A stretch of DNA of 64,000 nt from Terrimicrobiaceae bacterium (GCA_018402345.1 JAGYIV010000016.1:1-64000); one strand, 5' to 3'. Numbered from the stretch's first letter, positions 1-9,734 are shown. A program made the numbers and translations. Notes: a model not told the origin generated them from the sequence alone.

Positions 1-1887
1 CGTGATCGCCTGTTGGATAGATTTCACGGATCAGGCCCTCAGGGGCGGCTGCGAGGACTTGCCGTATACTCTTTTTTATCGCAGGGCAGAAGCTTTGATG
101 TTCGGGCACGGTAGCAGTTTGGCTGCGGCCTTAGAAGAAGTTTTCGCGGCTGGATCGTCGAAGTCGGAGATTTGAGCAGCGGCGAGCAGGCGAGTCGCCA
201 GCGGCGAGTACTCGAACCCATGACACCAGCTGGTCAACGCGATTGATCGCAAGTCGGTGTAACCGCTGCGAGGCCCACTCCACAAGCGTGGCTCCAGACT
301 CGGGACCAGCGGAGTGCGGGAATGGTGTAGAGTAGCGCTTGGCGGGACGCCCGGCGGTGCGGCCTGAACGCCAGGGTGAGGAACGTGGATTGCCAGAGTG
401 GTGGCCTCGGCGCTCATTCTCGGGGGCGATTTTACGGAATGCAGCACCGTAGGGCTTGGAATCTGGAGCCTTGCGGGAGTTTCGGCGATCCAGCGGAGGA
501 GTTGAGCGCCTCGTTTCGAGCTGGGCCCATGGTTTTCGAGACAAGAAAGCGCGGCCCCGGCGCTGCTCGGCTGCGGAGTTCGGCGAGGCGATGGCATCCA
601 GGGAGGGAGGGCTTCGTGCCATCCGGGTTTGCGGAAGGCGAGCAGCGTGATGACTTCAGGGCTTGGCGCGGCTTTGGCCTGTTCCACGGCGAGGCGTTGG
701 TCGAGTCCGGGAATCTTCAGGCGATTGACGGCGAGTGAGGCGGCAGGGAGTGTTTGAGGGGATTTTTTGAGGGCTTCGGCGACGAGAAAATCCACGCTCT
801 TTCCAAAGTGCCGCAGGGCAGCCAAGAAGTCTGATAGCGGTGGTTTTTTGGGTCCATCCAAGGCCGCGGCGAGGGCCCGGAGATCGTCTTCACGCGAGGA
901 ACGCCTCGGACTTTGGCGCCAGCGGCAAAAATGCACGGCGAAGGCGTCATCCATCTCAGCTGAAGGAGGTTGGCGGTGCGGCGGGGTACGGGATTTTTCC
1001 AACGAGGGTTTGTCGGAAAGAACGGCGAGGCGGAGGATTTCAAGGCTGCCTGGAACGGCCCGGTTTAGCGATGACTTCGGTGACGAGGGGTGCTGAGCAC
1101 GGCAGCCGTCACTCAAGCGCCGGCAAAGGGCATTGAAAATCTCGCACCGGACTGGCGGCGTTGGACGGGCCTTTGGCCAAAGGGCCCGGGGAAATTGCTG
1201 TGCCTGCATCCGACCTGTTAGTCGCGGCACAGCGAACTGCAGGCGCAGCTTTGGGCGACAGGCAGGATGTTTGGCGGGCAGGTCGGCAGGAAGTTGTTCA
1301 AGGCTTCGAAGGACTCTTGCCGCCGAGGGCCGAGGGATTGGCGGCGAGTGAGGGCGATTGCTTGGTCCGGCGGGAGTCAGCCTGCGGCTGAATACCGGAA
1401 TCGGCGGGCGGTAAATCGGCGCGCGCGGCGAGGCGAGTCCATGAGGCCCAAAGCGGCCCATGCGGGTTGGTCGGCTTTTCAAGAGCCTCGCAAGAGGCGG
1501 CACGGATGCGGCGGGGTTTGGATTGTTCTGCAGGGCGCTGCGGCGCCTTCCCGGGCTGAGGAGGTTGGGACTGGAGAGCAAGGCGGCGAGTCTGGGAACC
1601 GAGGAGGCGGAAGCCAGGAAGGGAGTTGTTCCAGGGCGTTGAGTGCGAAGGCTCGGGGGCCGCTGTGTCCGGAGGCGAGTGCGAGGAGGTCATTTACCAA
1701 TGCAGCTGCGGTGGCCGGGTTTGCTCCGGGTTTGCCTGCCTCGAAGGCGAGTTGGCGGAGTTTTGTTTCCGCCTCGAAGCGCTTCGTCAAATCGAGGCGA
1801 GGCGAGGTTTTCGAGGATATCCGCTGGAATGGCTGCGTGTGCGGCCAAGGCGGTGGCGAGGAAGAGAGTGGCGAAAAGGTGTCTCAT
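1..1887 (-). pseudogene. Secreted alpha-helical (HEAT-like?) protein, heavily frameshifted
   Basis: The start is clear: an ATG at 1887 opens a Sec-type signal peptide (MRHLFATLFLATALAAHA) followed by a helical stretch. The frame then breaks within about 40 residues, and coherent helical pieces continue in the other two frames, for example around 1640-1780 (ALVNDLLALASGHSGPRAFA) and around 700-900 (LSDFLAALRHFGKSVDFLVA). These Leu/Ala-rich segments resemble HEAT-type repeats, but no repeat consensus or catalytic motif could be fixed. It is the last gene of the minus-strand sugar operon. At least three indels are needed to rebuild one frame. The 3' end was not located and may lie outside the window. 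The long Pro/Arg-rich frame at 76-1581 is not a convincing protein. The function is unknown. Confidence 0.4.
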
Positions 1888-1907
1888 GCGTGAGGTGGAT
1901 AGAAATT

Positions 1908-3255
1908 TCAAACGGGGAGCGGATATCCGGCTCGGCGGGTGTATTTGGCAAAGCGCGCAGCCTCCGGATCGCCGGTGATTTCGCGTTTTTCAGGGTTCCA
2001 GTAGATCGGACGGTTGAGGCGCTCAGCGATTCCCGCGAGGCGCAGATATCAAAGGTGCTTGCGCCAACGGTGGCCGGACAAGCAGGGGCTGTCTCGGGAG
2101 ATGACCGAGTCGAGGCCAGTTTTGACGGTGGTCGTTCGAGCGGTAGGCGCGAATTCACTGGATGAGGGATGCGCGAAAGCCAGATCAGCGGGCGTGGTTT
2201 CTAAAGATTCCCGCGATGCCTTCACCTCGCCGTTTTTTCCGACAAAGCGGATCATGGCCCCGTTGGCTGGACCGCCGCCCTTCAGCGATGCGGTGACTTT
2301 CAAGCCATTTGCATACTGGTAGTAATGATAGGGCTCCCCTTCGAATCCCTTCGGAACGAAACACGGGCCGTTGCCATCCATGTCGAGGGCCCATTGGACG
2401 ATATCGAAGTGGTGCGCGCCCCAGTCGCCAATTCTGCGCGAGCCGTAGTCCCAGAAAATGCGCCATCCGCCGCTGGAAACTACCAAGCACGCGGGTGTTG
2501 TTATAAGGCCTCAGGGAGCAGGGCCGAGCCAGCGGTCGTAGTCGATATCCGCAGGAACGGGTTCCTCGGGAAGCAAGGTGACGGGCGGGAAATCGCTTTT
2601 AAATCAATGTGAATCTCAGTGACCTCGCCGATCCAGCCGTTGCGACGATGTCCACCGCCTGGCGCGGAATGCGCTGTCGGGGAGCGCTGTTGGCTGCCGA
2701 CTTGAAGGATGCGGCTGTAGCGTTTTTCCGCCGCCACCATGGCCGATCGTCTCTTCCAGCGTGAGGGCCATTGGCTTTCAACATAGACATCCTTCCCGGC
2801 GCGCGGCATCGATCGAAATCGCCGCATGCCAGAGTGGGTCGGGCGTGGCGATGATGAGCCGGCAGTCGATATCGCTGCGGGCTACTGCTGATGTCGCCGT
2901 AATCAACATAGCCGATAGCGCCGGGGTTCTTTTGTTTGAGCTTGGCCGGAGCAGCTTCACGCTGGGATTTTTTCACATCACAGACAGCGGCAGATCGACT
3001 CATCGGGTGGGACTGTGCCCAAGCATGCGGTGACCACCTATGATGAGAGCCGCAACCGATGAGCTGCCATGCTGGACGCGGTTGTTTGCGCCGATCGGAT
3101 CTCGAGCGAGCGATGTAGGGGAAGAAGATCGTGCCAGCGGCGGTGGCGATGCCGGCTTTCAGGAATGATCGGCGCGAGAGGGTCGGATTGTGCAGTTGGC
3201 GCTGTTTTGCATGGAGTGTCGAGGGAGTTTTCGATGGAGGAAATGACGGCGGCAT
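1908..3255 (-). pseudogene. Gfo/Idh/MocA-family oxidoreductase, frameshifted
   Basis: NAD(P)-dependent sugar oxidoreductase family. The N-terminus carries a twin-arginine export signal (SRRSFLKAGIATAAGTIFF). Pieces in different frames then match the family in order: AVCDVKK near the Rossmann fold end, a strand with RLIIATPDPLWHA, KDVYVESQWP (normally VYVEKP), then IGDWGAHHFDIVQWALD, which is the family's conserved catalytic-domain motif. It ends with [20 protein letters not shown] followed by a TGA at 1908, a typical C-terminus in exported PVC members. At least four frame changes are needed. Because every piece is still recognisable, indel errors or very recent inactivation are more likely than old decay. 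It probably acts outside the cytoplasm on a sugar or 3-keto-sugar derivative. The substrate is unknown. Confidence 0.75.
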
Positions 3256-3864
3256 CTCCCTCGCTGGCGGGCGATGGAGAGGGCGGTGTCGCCGGTTTGC
3301 AGAAACGGTGGCGGGATTGACGCCGTGATTGAGGAGCAGGGCGATGATTTCGATACCTGCCGCTGGCGGCGGCCCGTGGAGCGGGGGGCGTGGCCGCAGG
3401 CGCTGAGGATATTGTCTGCCGCGGCGCCGCCTTCGAGCAGGGCACGCGCAACGGCGGAGTCGTTTTTTGCGGCGGCGTGATGGAGCGGGGTCGCGATGCC
3501 AGTCGCGGCGGGACGGGTCAGCTTTGGGCCGGAGAAGGCCGATCGACCTCGGATCACGCTGGCGTTCCCAGCAAGATGGAGCGGGGTTCTTCCCGAGGAA
3601 TCAGGAGTGTCTACAGCCGCCCCGCCTTGATAGAGGATGGCCGCGATTCCGCACGCTGCGGAGGATGGCTTGCTATGCAGCGGCGTCATGCGCGGATCGG
3701 CTCCGGCCTTAGCGAGCGGGGTCGGCGGCGAGAAAGCTTTGGACAGTACTCAAGGTTTCCTGCGTGCAATGGCTTCGTCGATTGATTTGTAAATCAACAG
3801 GTTCTGTGGCGGATAGGATGGATCGAGGGCCGGACAGAACGACGAGCACCAAGCGGGTTCTCAT
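3159..3864 (-). pseudogene. Secreted ankyrin-repeat protein, frameshifted
   Basis: The start ATG at 3864 overlaps the stop of the DUF1080 gene by 4 bases (ATGA). It encodes a short signal-like N-terminus (MRTRLVLVVLSG). Ankyrin repeats follow in alternating frames: GRTPLHLAGN, ATPLHHAAAKNDSAVARALL and GDTALSIAR are typical ankyrin helices. Frame changes are needed near 3700, 3620, 3530 and 3400. The exact 3' end is uncertain because the end of the ankyrin frame runs into the start of the next oxidoreductase gene. Ankyrin repeats bind proteins, so a scaffold role next to exported sugar enzymes is plausible, but that is inference. Confidence 0.6.
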
Positions 3865-4704
3865 TGATTGATTCCGACAGGCCCGGCAGGCGAGAGGACC
3901 GCGTCATCTGGCAGCGGTTGAATCCAGATATTGCGAAACTCCACGACTTCGTTGTGGTTTTGGAGCATGAGCGGGAGGGCATCCGCGTGTTTCTGGTAAG
4001 GGCGGCGTTTTTTGTGGGACGTGGGGCCGTCGAAGGGAACGTTGTTTTGAACGATGACCCCGTTCACCATAACGGTCACGCAGGCGGGCGATGTCATTTT
4101 TCCCGATTCATCGAAGAGGGGGCGCTTGAACCAGATGTCGTAGCACTGCCACTCTCCGGTTGGGCGGAGCGCGTTGACATCAGGAGGTTTCTCGCCGTAG
4201 AGGGCGGCGGCCATGCCATCGGCGTAGGTTTTGTTCTCGTAGGTGTCCAGGACTTGGATTTCGTAGGTGGACATCAGGAGCACGCCGCTGTTGCCTTTGT
4301 TCTGGCCCGATTTTTTGGCGCTTTCCGGCGGGGTTCGCCACTCAAGGTGCAAGCGGCACGAGCCGAAGAAGATTGCTTGGAGGCGAGGGAGGGATTCACC
4401 GGGCGCACTTGCAGGACGCCGTTGTCGAGGATCCAAGGCTCGGGAACATTGCCAGGCATCGAGCGACGAACCGTCGAACAGATGGTGGTGCCTTGGAGGG
4501 CGGCTTTGCTTCCTGCTCGAGTTCCGCCCACGGCTTCGGTGAGGCCGATGGTGGCCACGGGCGGGAAATATCATGCACTTCCCAAGCGCCATCCGCTGTG
4601 CGTGTGGCATCTGGGTGCTGGTTGAACACCGAGTATTCCGAGGCGAGCGCGCCGCAGGTGGTCGCGAGAATGGTGAAGGCGATGCGGAGGGCGAAGGGAG
4701 GCAT
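3861..4704 (-). pseudogene. DUF1080 (3-keto-disaccharide hydrolase type) secreted protein, frameshifted
   Basis: A laminin-G-like jelly-roll protein of the DUF1080 family, whose characterised members hydrolyse 3-keto-glycosides. The N-terminus is a signal peptide (MPPFALRIAFTILATTCGALA, ATG at 4704). The diagnostic family pieces appear in order: HLFDGSSLDAW, EPWILDNGVLQVRP, CRLHLEWRTP, GNSGVLLMSTYEIQVLDTY, GEWQCYDIWFKRP and VVEFRNIWIQPLP. The part from about 4300 back to 3861 is intact. Two or three indels lie between about 4300 and 4570. Its 3' end overlaps the ankyrin start by 4 bases and it starts 11 bases after the discoidin-like gene. Together with two oxidoreductases it suggests oxidation of a glycoside to a 3-keto form and then cleavage. 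Confidence 0.8.
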
Positions 4705-4715
4705 AAGTTGGAGCG

Positions 4716-5371
4716 TTACTGTGCCGGGGTTCCGAATACCTCGACTTCGATGTAGTGGTTCATGTCGTTGGAGGTGTTGCCCTGGCTGTAAAGGCGGACA
4801 TAGCGGCCTTTGACGCCTGCCACGGGAACGAGCAGGCCGTATTGGGTCTCGATGTAGGGGGCGTCGGAGCCGGTGCCGAGCGATGCGGAGTTGTCAAAGT
4901 CGTTGTTGAAGACAGTGGTCACGCCGGAGGCGAATTCGGGATCGTTCGAGAGTTGAATGATGACATCGTGGTAGGCGCGGCGCTGGGAGTGGTAGTGCCA
5001 GACCCAGACGGCTTGGATGGCCGCCTCCTGTTCGAGGTCGATCTGCACCCACTGGAGACCATTGGCGAGTTCGAGGAAGTAGCCTTCGCCGGCGTCCTTC
5101 TCGCCATCGGTGATGTAGGAGCAGATCGCCGATGATGGGAAAATCGTCACTGGCGGTGACTGGTTTGCCTTTGAGAGAAGCGTGGTTCCGGCGGGGACTT
5201 GATTTCCAGGGCCTTCGAAGCGGCGGGTTTCAGGTTGGGAACTTTGATCTCAATCGGAGTGCCTTCGATTTTCTCGGGCGGGATCGTGGTGGTGAGTGGA
5301 ATCGTCTCGGCCGCTTGCGCGAGCGGAACGACAGCGGTGGCGAGCAGGCTCAGGAGTGTTGTTTTTTTCAT
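4716..5371 (-). pseudogene. Secreted F5/8 type C (discoidin-like) domain protein, frameshifted near 5150
   Basis: The start ATG at 5371 overlaps the oxidoreductase stop (ATGA) and opens a signal peptide (MKKTTLLSLLATAVVPLAQA). After about 70 residues the frame breaks near 5150-5190. The remainder is intact and reads as a carbohydrate-binding discoidin fold: SYITDGEKDAGEGYFLEL, LQWVQIDLEQEAAIQAVWVW, VIIQLSNDPEF and YVRLYSQGNTSNDMNHYIEV. Restoring one base in the AAGGC run near 5185 and removing one near 5130 gives a continuous reading through GKPVTASDDFPIIGDLSYIT, which matches how such proteins usually read. This supports sequencing indels. It probably binds sugar or cell surface for the neighbouring enzymes. 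Confidence 0.7.
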
Positions 5372-6766
5372 GTGTGGAGGTGTTCTTCGGTGAGAAGGAT
5401 GGTTTCGTTGCGCTCGGCGGCGGGATTGACCCAATAAATCGGAGCCTCGGATGCGAGGGCCTCCCTCGGCGTCGCAGTTGAGCGTGGCGTCGCCTCGGAT
5501 GGCGGCGAAAAAGTTCGCCAAGTGGGGTTGGTGCGGAGGCTCGTTGAGGTCGCCCGGAAGCTCGAAGCCCTCTGGTGCGGCTGAGGCATAGGAGGCGATG
5601 GCGTCGGAGGAGTCGGCCGGCGCTGCATAGGCAGAGGCTTTTTTGAGCCAACCTTGCTGCACGAGCGGATCCCAACTCGGGGCGGATCCGGGTTCGCGGT
5701 AGATTTTCGTGTAGGCCGAGCGCTCGGAGATTTCGATGGTGCCCTCGGTGCCCATGAAGGACTCGGCATAGCCGCCGCCCGCGCTGGTGGTGGTGAGGAC
5801 TTGATAGAACGCGCGGGCACCACCGTCGGCGGTGTCGTAATCGAAAATGCACATGACATTATCGAAATGCTCGCGGTCCTTGAAGTAGTCGCAGCCGCCC
5901 GAGGCGATCACAGACTTTGGCGGACCGCCGAAGAACCAGTTGAAGATGTCGATCTGGTGCGCGCCGAGATCCGAGATCGGGCCTCCCGAGAGGTCCTTGT
6001 AGAGGCGCCAGTTCAGGAAGCGGCGTTGGAGTTCCTCGACGGAAAGGTCCTCGCCCTCGTGGCCGAAGCCGTATTTGAGGAGGGTTTCCTTGTTCGGGAG
6101 GATGCGTGCCGGCGCGGTGATATCGCGCGAGGAGCTGACGGCGCGGTTCCAGTGGGCGTTGGCGTTGACGATGCGGCCGCAGATTTTGTGGCGCTGGATG
6201 AGTTCCTTCAGGGTGTAGATGTAGCGGGGGTTGCTGCGGCGCTGGTGGCCGATCTGGCAGAGTTTCCCGGTGTCCTTCATGGCCTTCACCATGGCGCGGG
6301 CGCCCTCGAGGTTATGGGCCATCATTTTTTCGCAATACACGTGCTTGCCCGCCTGGAGGGACATGACGGTGTGGGGTGAGTGCCAGAAATCCGGCGTCGA
6401 GACGATCACGGCGTCGAGGTCTTTTTCCTTCTCCAGCATGTCGCCCGCGTCGATGTAGCGTTTGGGATCGTAGCCGAACCGCGAGCGGATGCGGCCGTAG
6501 GCGCCGCCCACGCGGTCCTTCATGATGTCGCAGACGGCGGTGTAGCGGAGGCCGGGGATGTTGACCATCGCGTTGAAGAGGACCTCGTATTGCTTGCCGC
6601 AGCCGATGAAGCCCACGTTGATCGTGTTCGACGGGGCTTCGGCACCGCCGACCGCTTTGAGGATCGCCGGGGCGCCGAGCACGAGGCCCGCGCCGACGAG
6701 GGTTCCCTTGCGGAGGAAGTCGCGCCAGGTCAGGCCGGGCGAGTGGGAGGGGGTCACAGTTTCCAT
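5368..6766 (-). CDS. Gfo/Idh/MocA-family oxidoreductase, exported; frameshift near its C-terminus
   Basis: NAD(P)-dependent oxidoreductase of the Gfo/Idh/MocA family, probably exported: the N-terminus (TWRDFLRKGTLVGAGLVLGA) resembles a Tat or Sec signal with one Arg of the pair replaced by Trp. The Rossmann fold is clear (INVGFIGCGKQYEVLFNA), followed by DAVIVSTPDFWHSPHTV, the EK motif as HVYCEKMMAHNL, and SDLGAHQIDIFNWFFGG. The frame is intact to about 5460. There one indel diverts it, and the true C-terminus APIYWVNPAAERNETILLTE continues in another frame to a TGA at 5368. Unrepaired, the reading runs on into the next gene and mimics a 539-residue fusion. It overlaps the DoxX-like gene upstream by 13 bases. 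It probably oxidises a sugar to a keto-sugar; the substrate is unknown. Confidence 0.85.
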
Positions 6767-7287
6767 TTTCCGGTGAGTTCGAGTTTGTTGTGTTTGACTT
6801 GGAAGAGCATGAGGGCGATGAGGGCGATATGGATGGCGAGCCAGGCCACGCCAGAGTTCTCATTGATGAGGATGAGGCCCACGGTGAGGCTGGTGTAGAG
6901 GAGGCCCATGGCAAACAGGGTGAAGCGGGTGGCGACGCCGAGGAGAAGGGCCAGGCCGAGGGCGATGAAGGCGGGGCCAAGGATTTGGTCGTAAATTTTG
7001 AGGCCCCAGTCCGGAAGGAGGGGCTCGGCGAGGAATTTGTCGTAGAGCGGCTTCGGGATGCCGTGGTAGTTGGCAAAGGAGTAGACCTTTACACTCGTCG
7101 CATCGGTGAGACCGTAGGAGTTCACTGCGCCGTCGATCGAGACCGGGGAGATCGAGGTGGAGGTGCCGGCGTATTTTTCGACGCCTGACAGGATGGCGCG
7201 CAGTCCCAGCCAGAGGCGCAGAACGAGGACGCCGAAGGTCGCGCCGAGCTCGAAAGACGGGTGGGATTGCGGGGTGGAATCGATCAT
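6754..7287 (-). CDS. DoxX-like integral membrane protein
   Basis: 177 residues with about four hydrophobic helices, for example FGVLVLRLWLGLRAILSG near the N-terminus, ILGPAFIALGLALLLGVATR in the middle and AWLAIHIALIALMLFQV at the end. This is the layout of the DoxX/terminal-oxidase-subunit-like family. It is the first gene of the minus-strand sugar operon and its stop lies inside the start of the oxidoreductase gene (13-base overlap), so the two are probably translated together. A DoxX-like protein next to an exported oxidoreductase suggests electron transfer to the respiratory chain, but no cofactor residues show this. Assignment to the superfamily is fairly safe; the role is inferred. Confidence 0.75.
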   Translation of the reverse strand: MIDSTPQSHPSFELGATFGVLVLRLWLGLRAILSGVEKYAGTSTSISPVSIDGAVNSYGLTDATSVKVYSFANYHGIPKPLYDKFLAEPLLPDWGLKIYDQILGPAFIALGLALLLGVATRFTLFAMGLLYTSLTVGLILINENSGVAWLAIHIALIALMLFQVKHNKLELTGKWKL

Positions 7288-7357
7288 AGGAAACGAGCGC
7301 GATTGTTGGCGGGTGTGTTCTTCAGGCGGTGGGGTTGGACAATGGCGAAGATACGAT

Positions 7358-7385
7358 GCTCAAAAATACTGTCTTGTATTTGAGC
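7358..7385. promoter_or_regulatory. Inverted repeat in the divergent doxX-araC intergenic region
   Basis: GCTCAAAAATAC, a 6-base spacer, then GTATTTGAGC. The arms match except for two extra A bases in the left arm. It sits between the divergent DoxX-like operon and the AraC-family gene, where an operator for the regulator would be expected. It also argues against using the upstream ATG at 7356 as the araC start. Binding is inferred. Confidence 0.4.
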
Positions 7386-7415
7386 GGATTTTTTTTGTGT
7401 TTAAATTCACGGGAA

Positions 7416-8201
7416 ATGATGAATTCCAGTAAAAGGCATGATCTGCTGCAGCTCAGCGATCCAATCACGGAAATTTTTTCGTTTATTCAAGACATTGCGT
7501 TTTTTGTTAAGGATATAAATGGGAAATTTGCTGTGGCAAACAGGGCTTTTCTGCGTCTGATGGAGGTTGATTCGCTGGCTGAGATCGAAGGGAAAACCGA
7601 TCTGGATTTTGTGCCTGCGAAGTTGGCGCGGGTCTACATGCATGGCGACCGGAAGGTGATGGATAGTGGCAAGCCGTTGGTGGATCTTGTGGAGCCCATC
7701 CCAAAGGGAAAATCGAGCGAGGCCCGGATCGTCACCACCAAGATTCCCCTCAAGACTCCCGAAGGCACAGTGGTGGGACTCGTCGGGATTGCCAGGAACT
7801 TGACGGATGGCGCGAGTCGGCCGTTGGGGGTCAGCCGATTTTCGAAAACGATCAGACAGCTTGAGGACCCTGCACTCAAACGCTACGACGCCGGGGCGTT
7901 GGCCAGGCTGCAGGGGATGTCGAAGAGCAAATTCGAGCGGGAGTTCAAGAAGCTCTTTCATATGAGTCCGGCGGCGTATCACTTGCAAACGCGGCTGCGC
8001 TGGGCGCGAAACGATTTGCTCTACACGACGAATCCCATAAGCCAGATCGCCTTTGATCATGGTTTTTGCGACCAGAGCCATTTCACCAAGCGCTTCGTGA
8101 GCGCCTTCGGGATCACCCCCCTGCGCTACCGCAAAAAGGCGTCCACCCCTTTGCCGGAGGAGTCCGCCGTGGCGCCAAGCGGGTTTCCGCAAAAAATTTG
8201 A
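7416..8201 (+). CDS. PAS domain-AraC family transcriptional regulator
   Basis: An N-terminal PAS-type sensor (about residues 12-125, with FFVKDINGKFAVANRAFLRL and GLVGIARNLTDG) precedes an AraC double helix-turn-helix (about 150-250, with GMSKSKFEREFKKLFHMSPA and FDHGFCDQSHFTKRFVSAFG). It is divergent from the keto-sugar operon, so it is the obvious candidate regulator of that operon, presumably responding to a small ligand bound by the PAS domain. The start at 7416 (or the adjacent ATG at 7419) is preferred because the PAS fold begins soon after. In-frame starts at 7356 and 7329 would add a hydrophobic stretch and place the inverted repeat inside the gene. The stop codon lies inside a strong palindrome. 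Confidence 0.85.
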   Translation: MMNSSKRHDLLQLSDPITEIFSFIQDIAFFVKDINGKFAVANRAFLRLMEVDSLAEIEGKTDLDFVPAKLARVYMHGDRKVMDSGKPLVDLVEPIPKGKSSEARIVTTKIPLKTPEGTVVGLVGIARNLTDGASRPLGVSRFSKTIRQLEDPALKRYDAGALARLQGMSKSKFEREFKKLFHMSPAAYHLQTRLRWARNDLLYTTNPISQIAFDHGFCDQSHFTKRFVSAFGITPLRYRKKASTPLPEESAVAPSGFPQKI

Positions 8202-8224
8202 CCGATCGGCCAAATTTTTTGCGG
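8187..8224. terminator. 38-base palindrome, probable bidirectional terminator
   Basis: CCGCAAAAAATTTG at the left and CAAATTTTTTGCGG at the right are perfect complements around a GATCG-type centre, with one mismatched pair near the middle. As RNA it forms a stem with A-rich and U-rich arms on either strand. The araC stop codon lies inside it. It fits a terminator for araC and perhaps for the oppositely directed AsmA-like gene. Confidence 0.65.
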
Positions 8225-8426
8225 TCCGTGGTGGAGGAGTGGCTGCTCTTGAGCCTTTATTTTTCACGTTGTGGCAGGGCAGGCGCGAGGGAATGCCTCG
8301 CCAGTTTTCGCCACCGCCATGCCCTCCGTGCTGGCCTGTCTTGGAAGTCAAAAGGGAAATCTCAATGCTTCAAAACCCAAACATCGATTGTTGTTGGGAT
8401 TAGTCGCACCCCTTCGCATGCGAATG

Positions 8427-9734
8427 TCAGGGGCGAAGAAAATCCAGTAATGTATCGAGCGTGTCCCCGAGGGTATCTCGGGTTTTTGTCGGGACGGTGT
8501 CGAGGAGTGGTTGCACGGATTCGATGAGTGCGCCGCCGAGGGCTTCGGCCAGTCTTGGACTCAAGTCCTCCGTGGGGGCGTCGAGGGTGCCGCCGAGAAC
8601 CACCGGCGTCCACAGGTAGCCGTTGTTTGATTCGGTGAAGAGGAATTGCCTCGAGCCCGGCAGGGTTTCCAGCACGCGCTCGGTGACTCCGACGCGCAAT
8701 TTCCCGGAAAGACCGCCGCCGCGGGAGAGGGTCGCTTCCCCCTCGATACGGAGCAATCCCGTGGATTCCAGCACCAGATTCCTCCAGTGCCAGACGCCTT
8801 CCCGCATTTCAAAATCCCCGGTGGCTTTGGAAAACGGGAGGTCACCGAATTCGCTGCAGCCGGTGAGCGTGGCCAGTTCCCGAAGCCACGGCAGACCGCG
8901 GAGGCGTCCGGCGGAGATTTCCACCCTGCCACTTGCGGAGTCAGCCGCGATGGTGGCATTGCCAGACAATGTGCCGGTCACGGAATCCCTCCAGCGGGCA
9001 TCCAAAAAGTCGCGAAGCGGGAGGTGGCTTCCCTCCAGATTCATGCTGCCCGGCCAGTCGCCACGCACGCGGAGGCGTCCATCGGTTCCCGCCAGGAGGG
9101 ACGAGTCGAGCAGAGAGAATCCGGTTGTCTGCCATCGCCCGTTGAGAAAATCCACGTTCAGCATGGGACCGACGGGCGGTGTCACGACTCCGCCGGTTGC
9201 CGTGATCATCCACGCGCCGGCGTTCTGCCGAATCGTCAGGGTCGATCCTTTCAAGGCCAGGCCGTCGACATCGAGATCCGCGCGGTGGATGCGCAGCGCT
9301 GGCAATTCCACGCGGGCGGGGAGGAACGCGGCGAACCATGGGGGAGGGGTGGACTCCATGGCGACGGCTGCCGGCGTCGGTTCACGATGAAACGAGGCGG
9401 TAAGCGAGTCGATCGTGCACTCATCGAGCTTCCATGTTCCTGAAAACACCGCCTGCCAGTCCCATGTCGCGCGGAGGGATGTGGCTTCGAGGTGCTTGAG
9501 GGGCGAGTCGGGCCGTGCGGCAAGGCGCAGCCGGTCGCTGGAGACGGCCGAGCCCTCCCATGCCAGCGGAGCCAATTCCACCCGACTGCCAAGGGCCCGT
9601 CCGCCGTGGTCCTCCAGCATGTCGCGGAAGGACTCGCCGGAAAGGGAGGCGCGGATGGCCAGAAATGCGAAGCCCGCCGCAAGGAAAGCCGCCGCAAGCA
9701 AAGCCATTGCGATCCATGTCAGGGGGCGTTTCAC
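8427..9734 (-). CDS. AsmA-like inner-membrane-anchored protein
   Basis: 435 residues. One N-terminal membrane helix (MALLAAAFLAAGFAFLAIRA) is followed by a long beta-rich region with the alternating pattern of the AsmA/DUF3971-like superfamily, which takes part in lipid transport or outer-membrane assembly. Pieces such as SRVELAPLAWEGSAVSSDRL near the start and LVLESTGLLRIEGEATLSRG near the end are typical: repeated short strands in which the phrase 'is computed against a baseline' recurs as LxLxG units. It is a single gene, divergent from the ABC transporter across 159 bases and facing araC. No catalytic residues are expected. The family call is moderately sure; the cargo is unknown. Confidence 0.65.
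   Translation of the reverse strand: MKRPLTWIAMALLAAAFLAAGFAFLAIRASLSGESFRDMLEDHGGRALGSRVELAPLAWEGSAVSSDRLRLAARPDSPLKHLEATSLRATWDWQAVFSGTWKLDECTIDSLTASFHREPTPAAVAMESTPPPWFAAFLPARVELPALRIHRADLDVDGLALKGSTLTIRQNAGAWMITATGGVVTPPVGPMLNVDFLNGRWQTTGFSLLDSSLLAGTDGRLRVRGDWPGSMNLEGSHLPLRDFLDARWRDSVTGTLSGNATIAADSASGRVEISAGRLRGLPWLRELATLTGCSEFGDLPFSKATGDFEMREGVWHWRNLVLESTGLLRIEGEATLSRGGGLSGKLRVGVTERVLETLPGSRQFLFTESNNGYLWTPVVLGGTLDAPTEDLSPRLAEALGGALIESVQPLLDTVPTKTRDTLGDTLDTLLDFLRP

Noticed and set aside
76-1581. 501-codon open frame on the minus strand
   Set aside because: Pro/Arg/Ser-rich, with no family pattern along most of its length. It contains short pieces of a real helical protein because of frame changes, so it is not a gene as such.
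5147-6766. Apparent 539-residue oxidoreductase fused to a second signal peptide
   Set aside because: The fusion arises from an indel near 5460. The true oxidoreductase ends at 5368 and the next gene starts at 5371.
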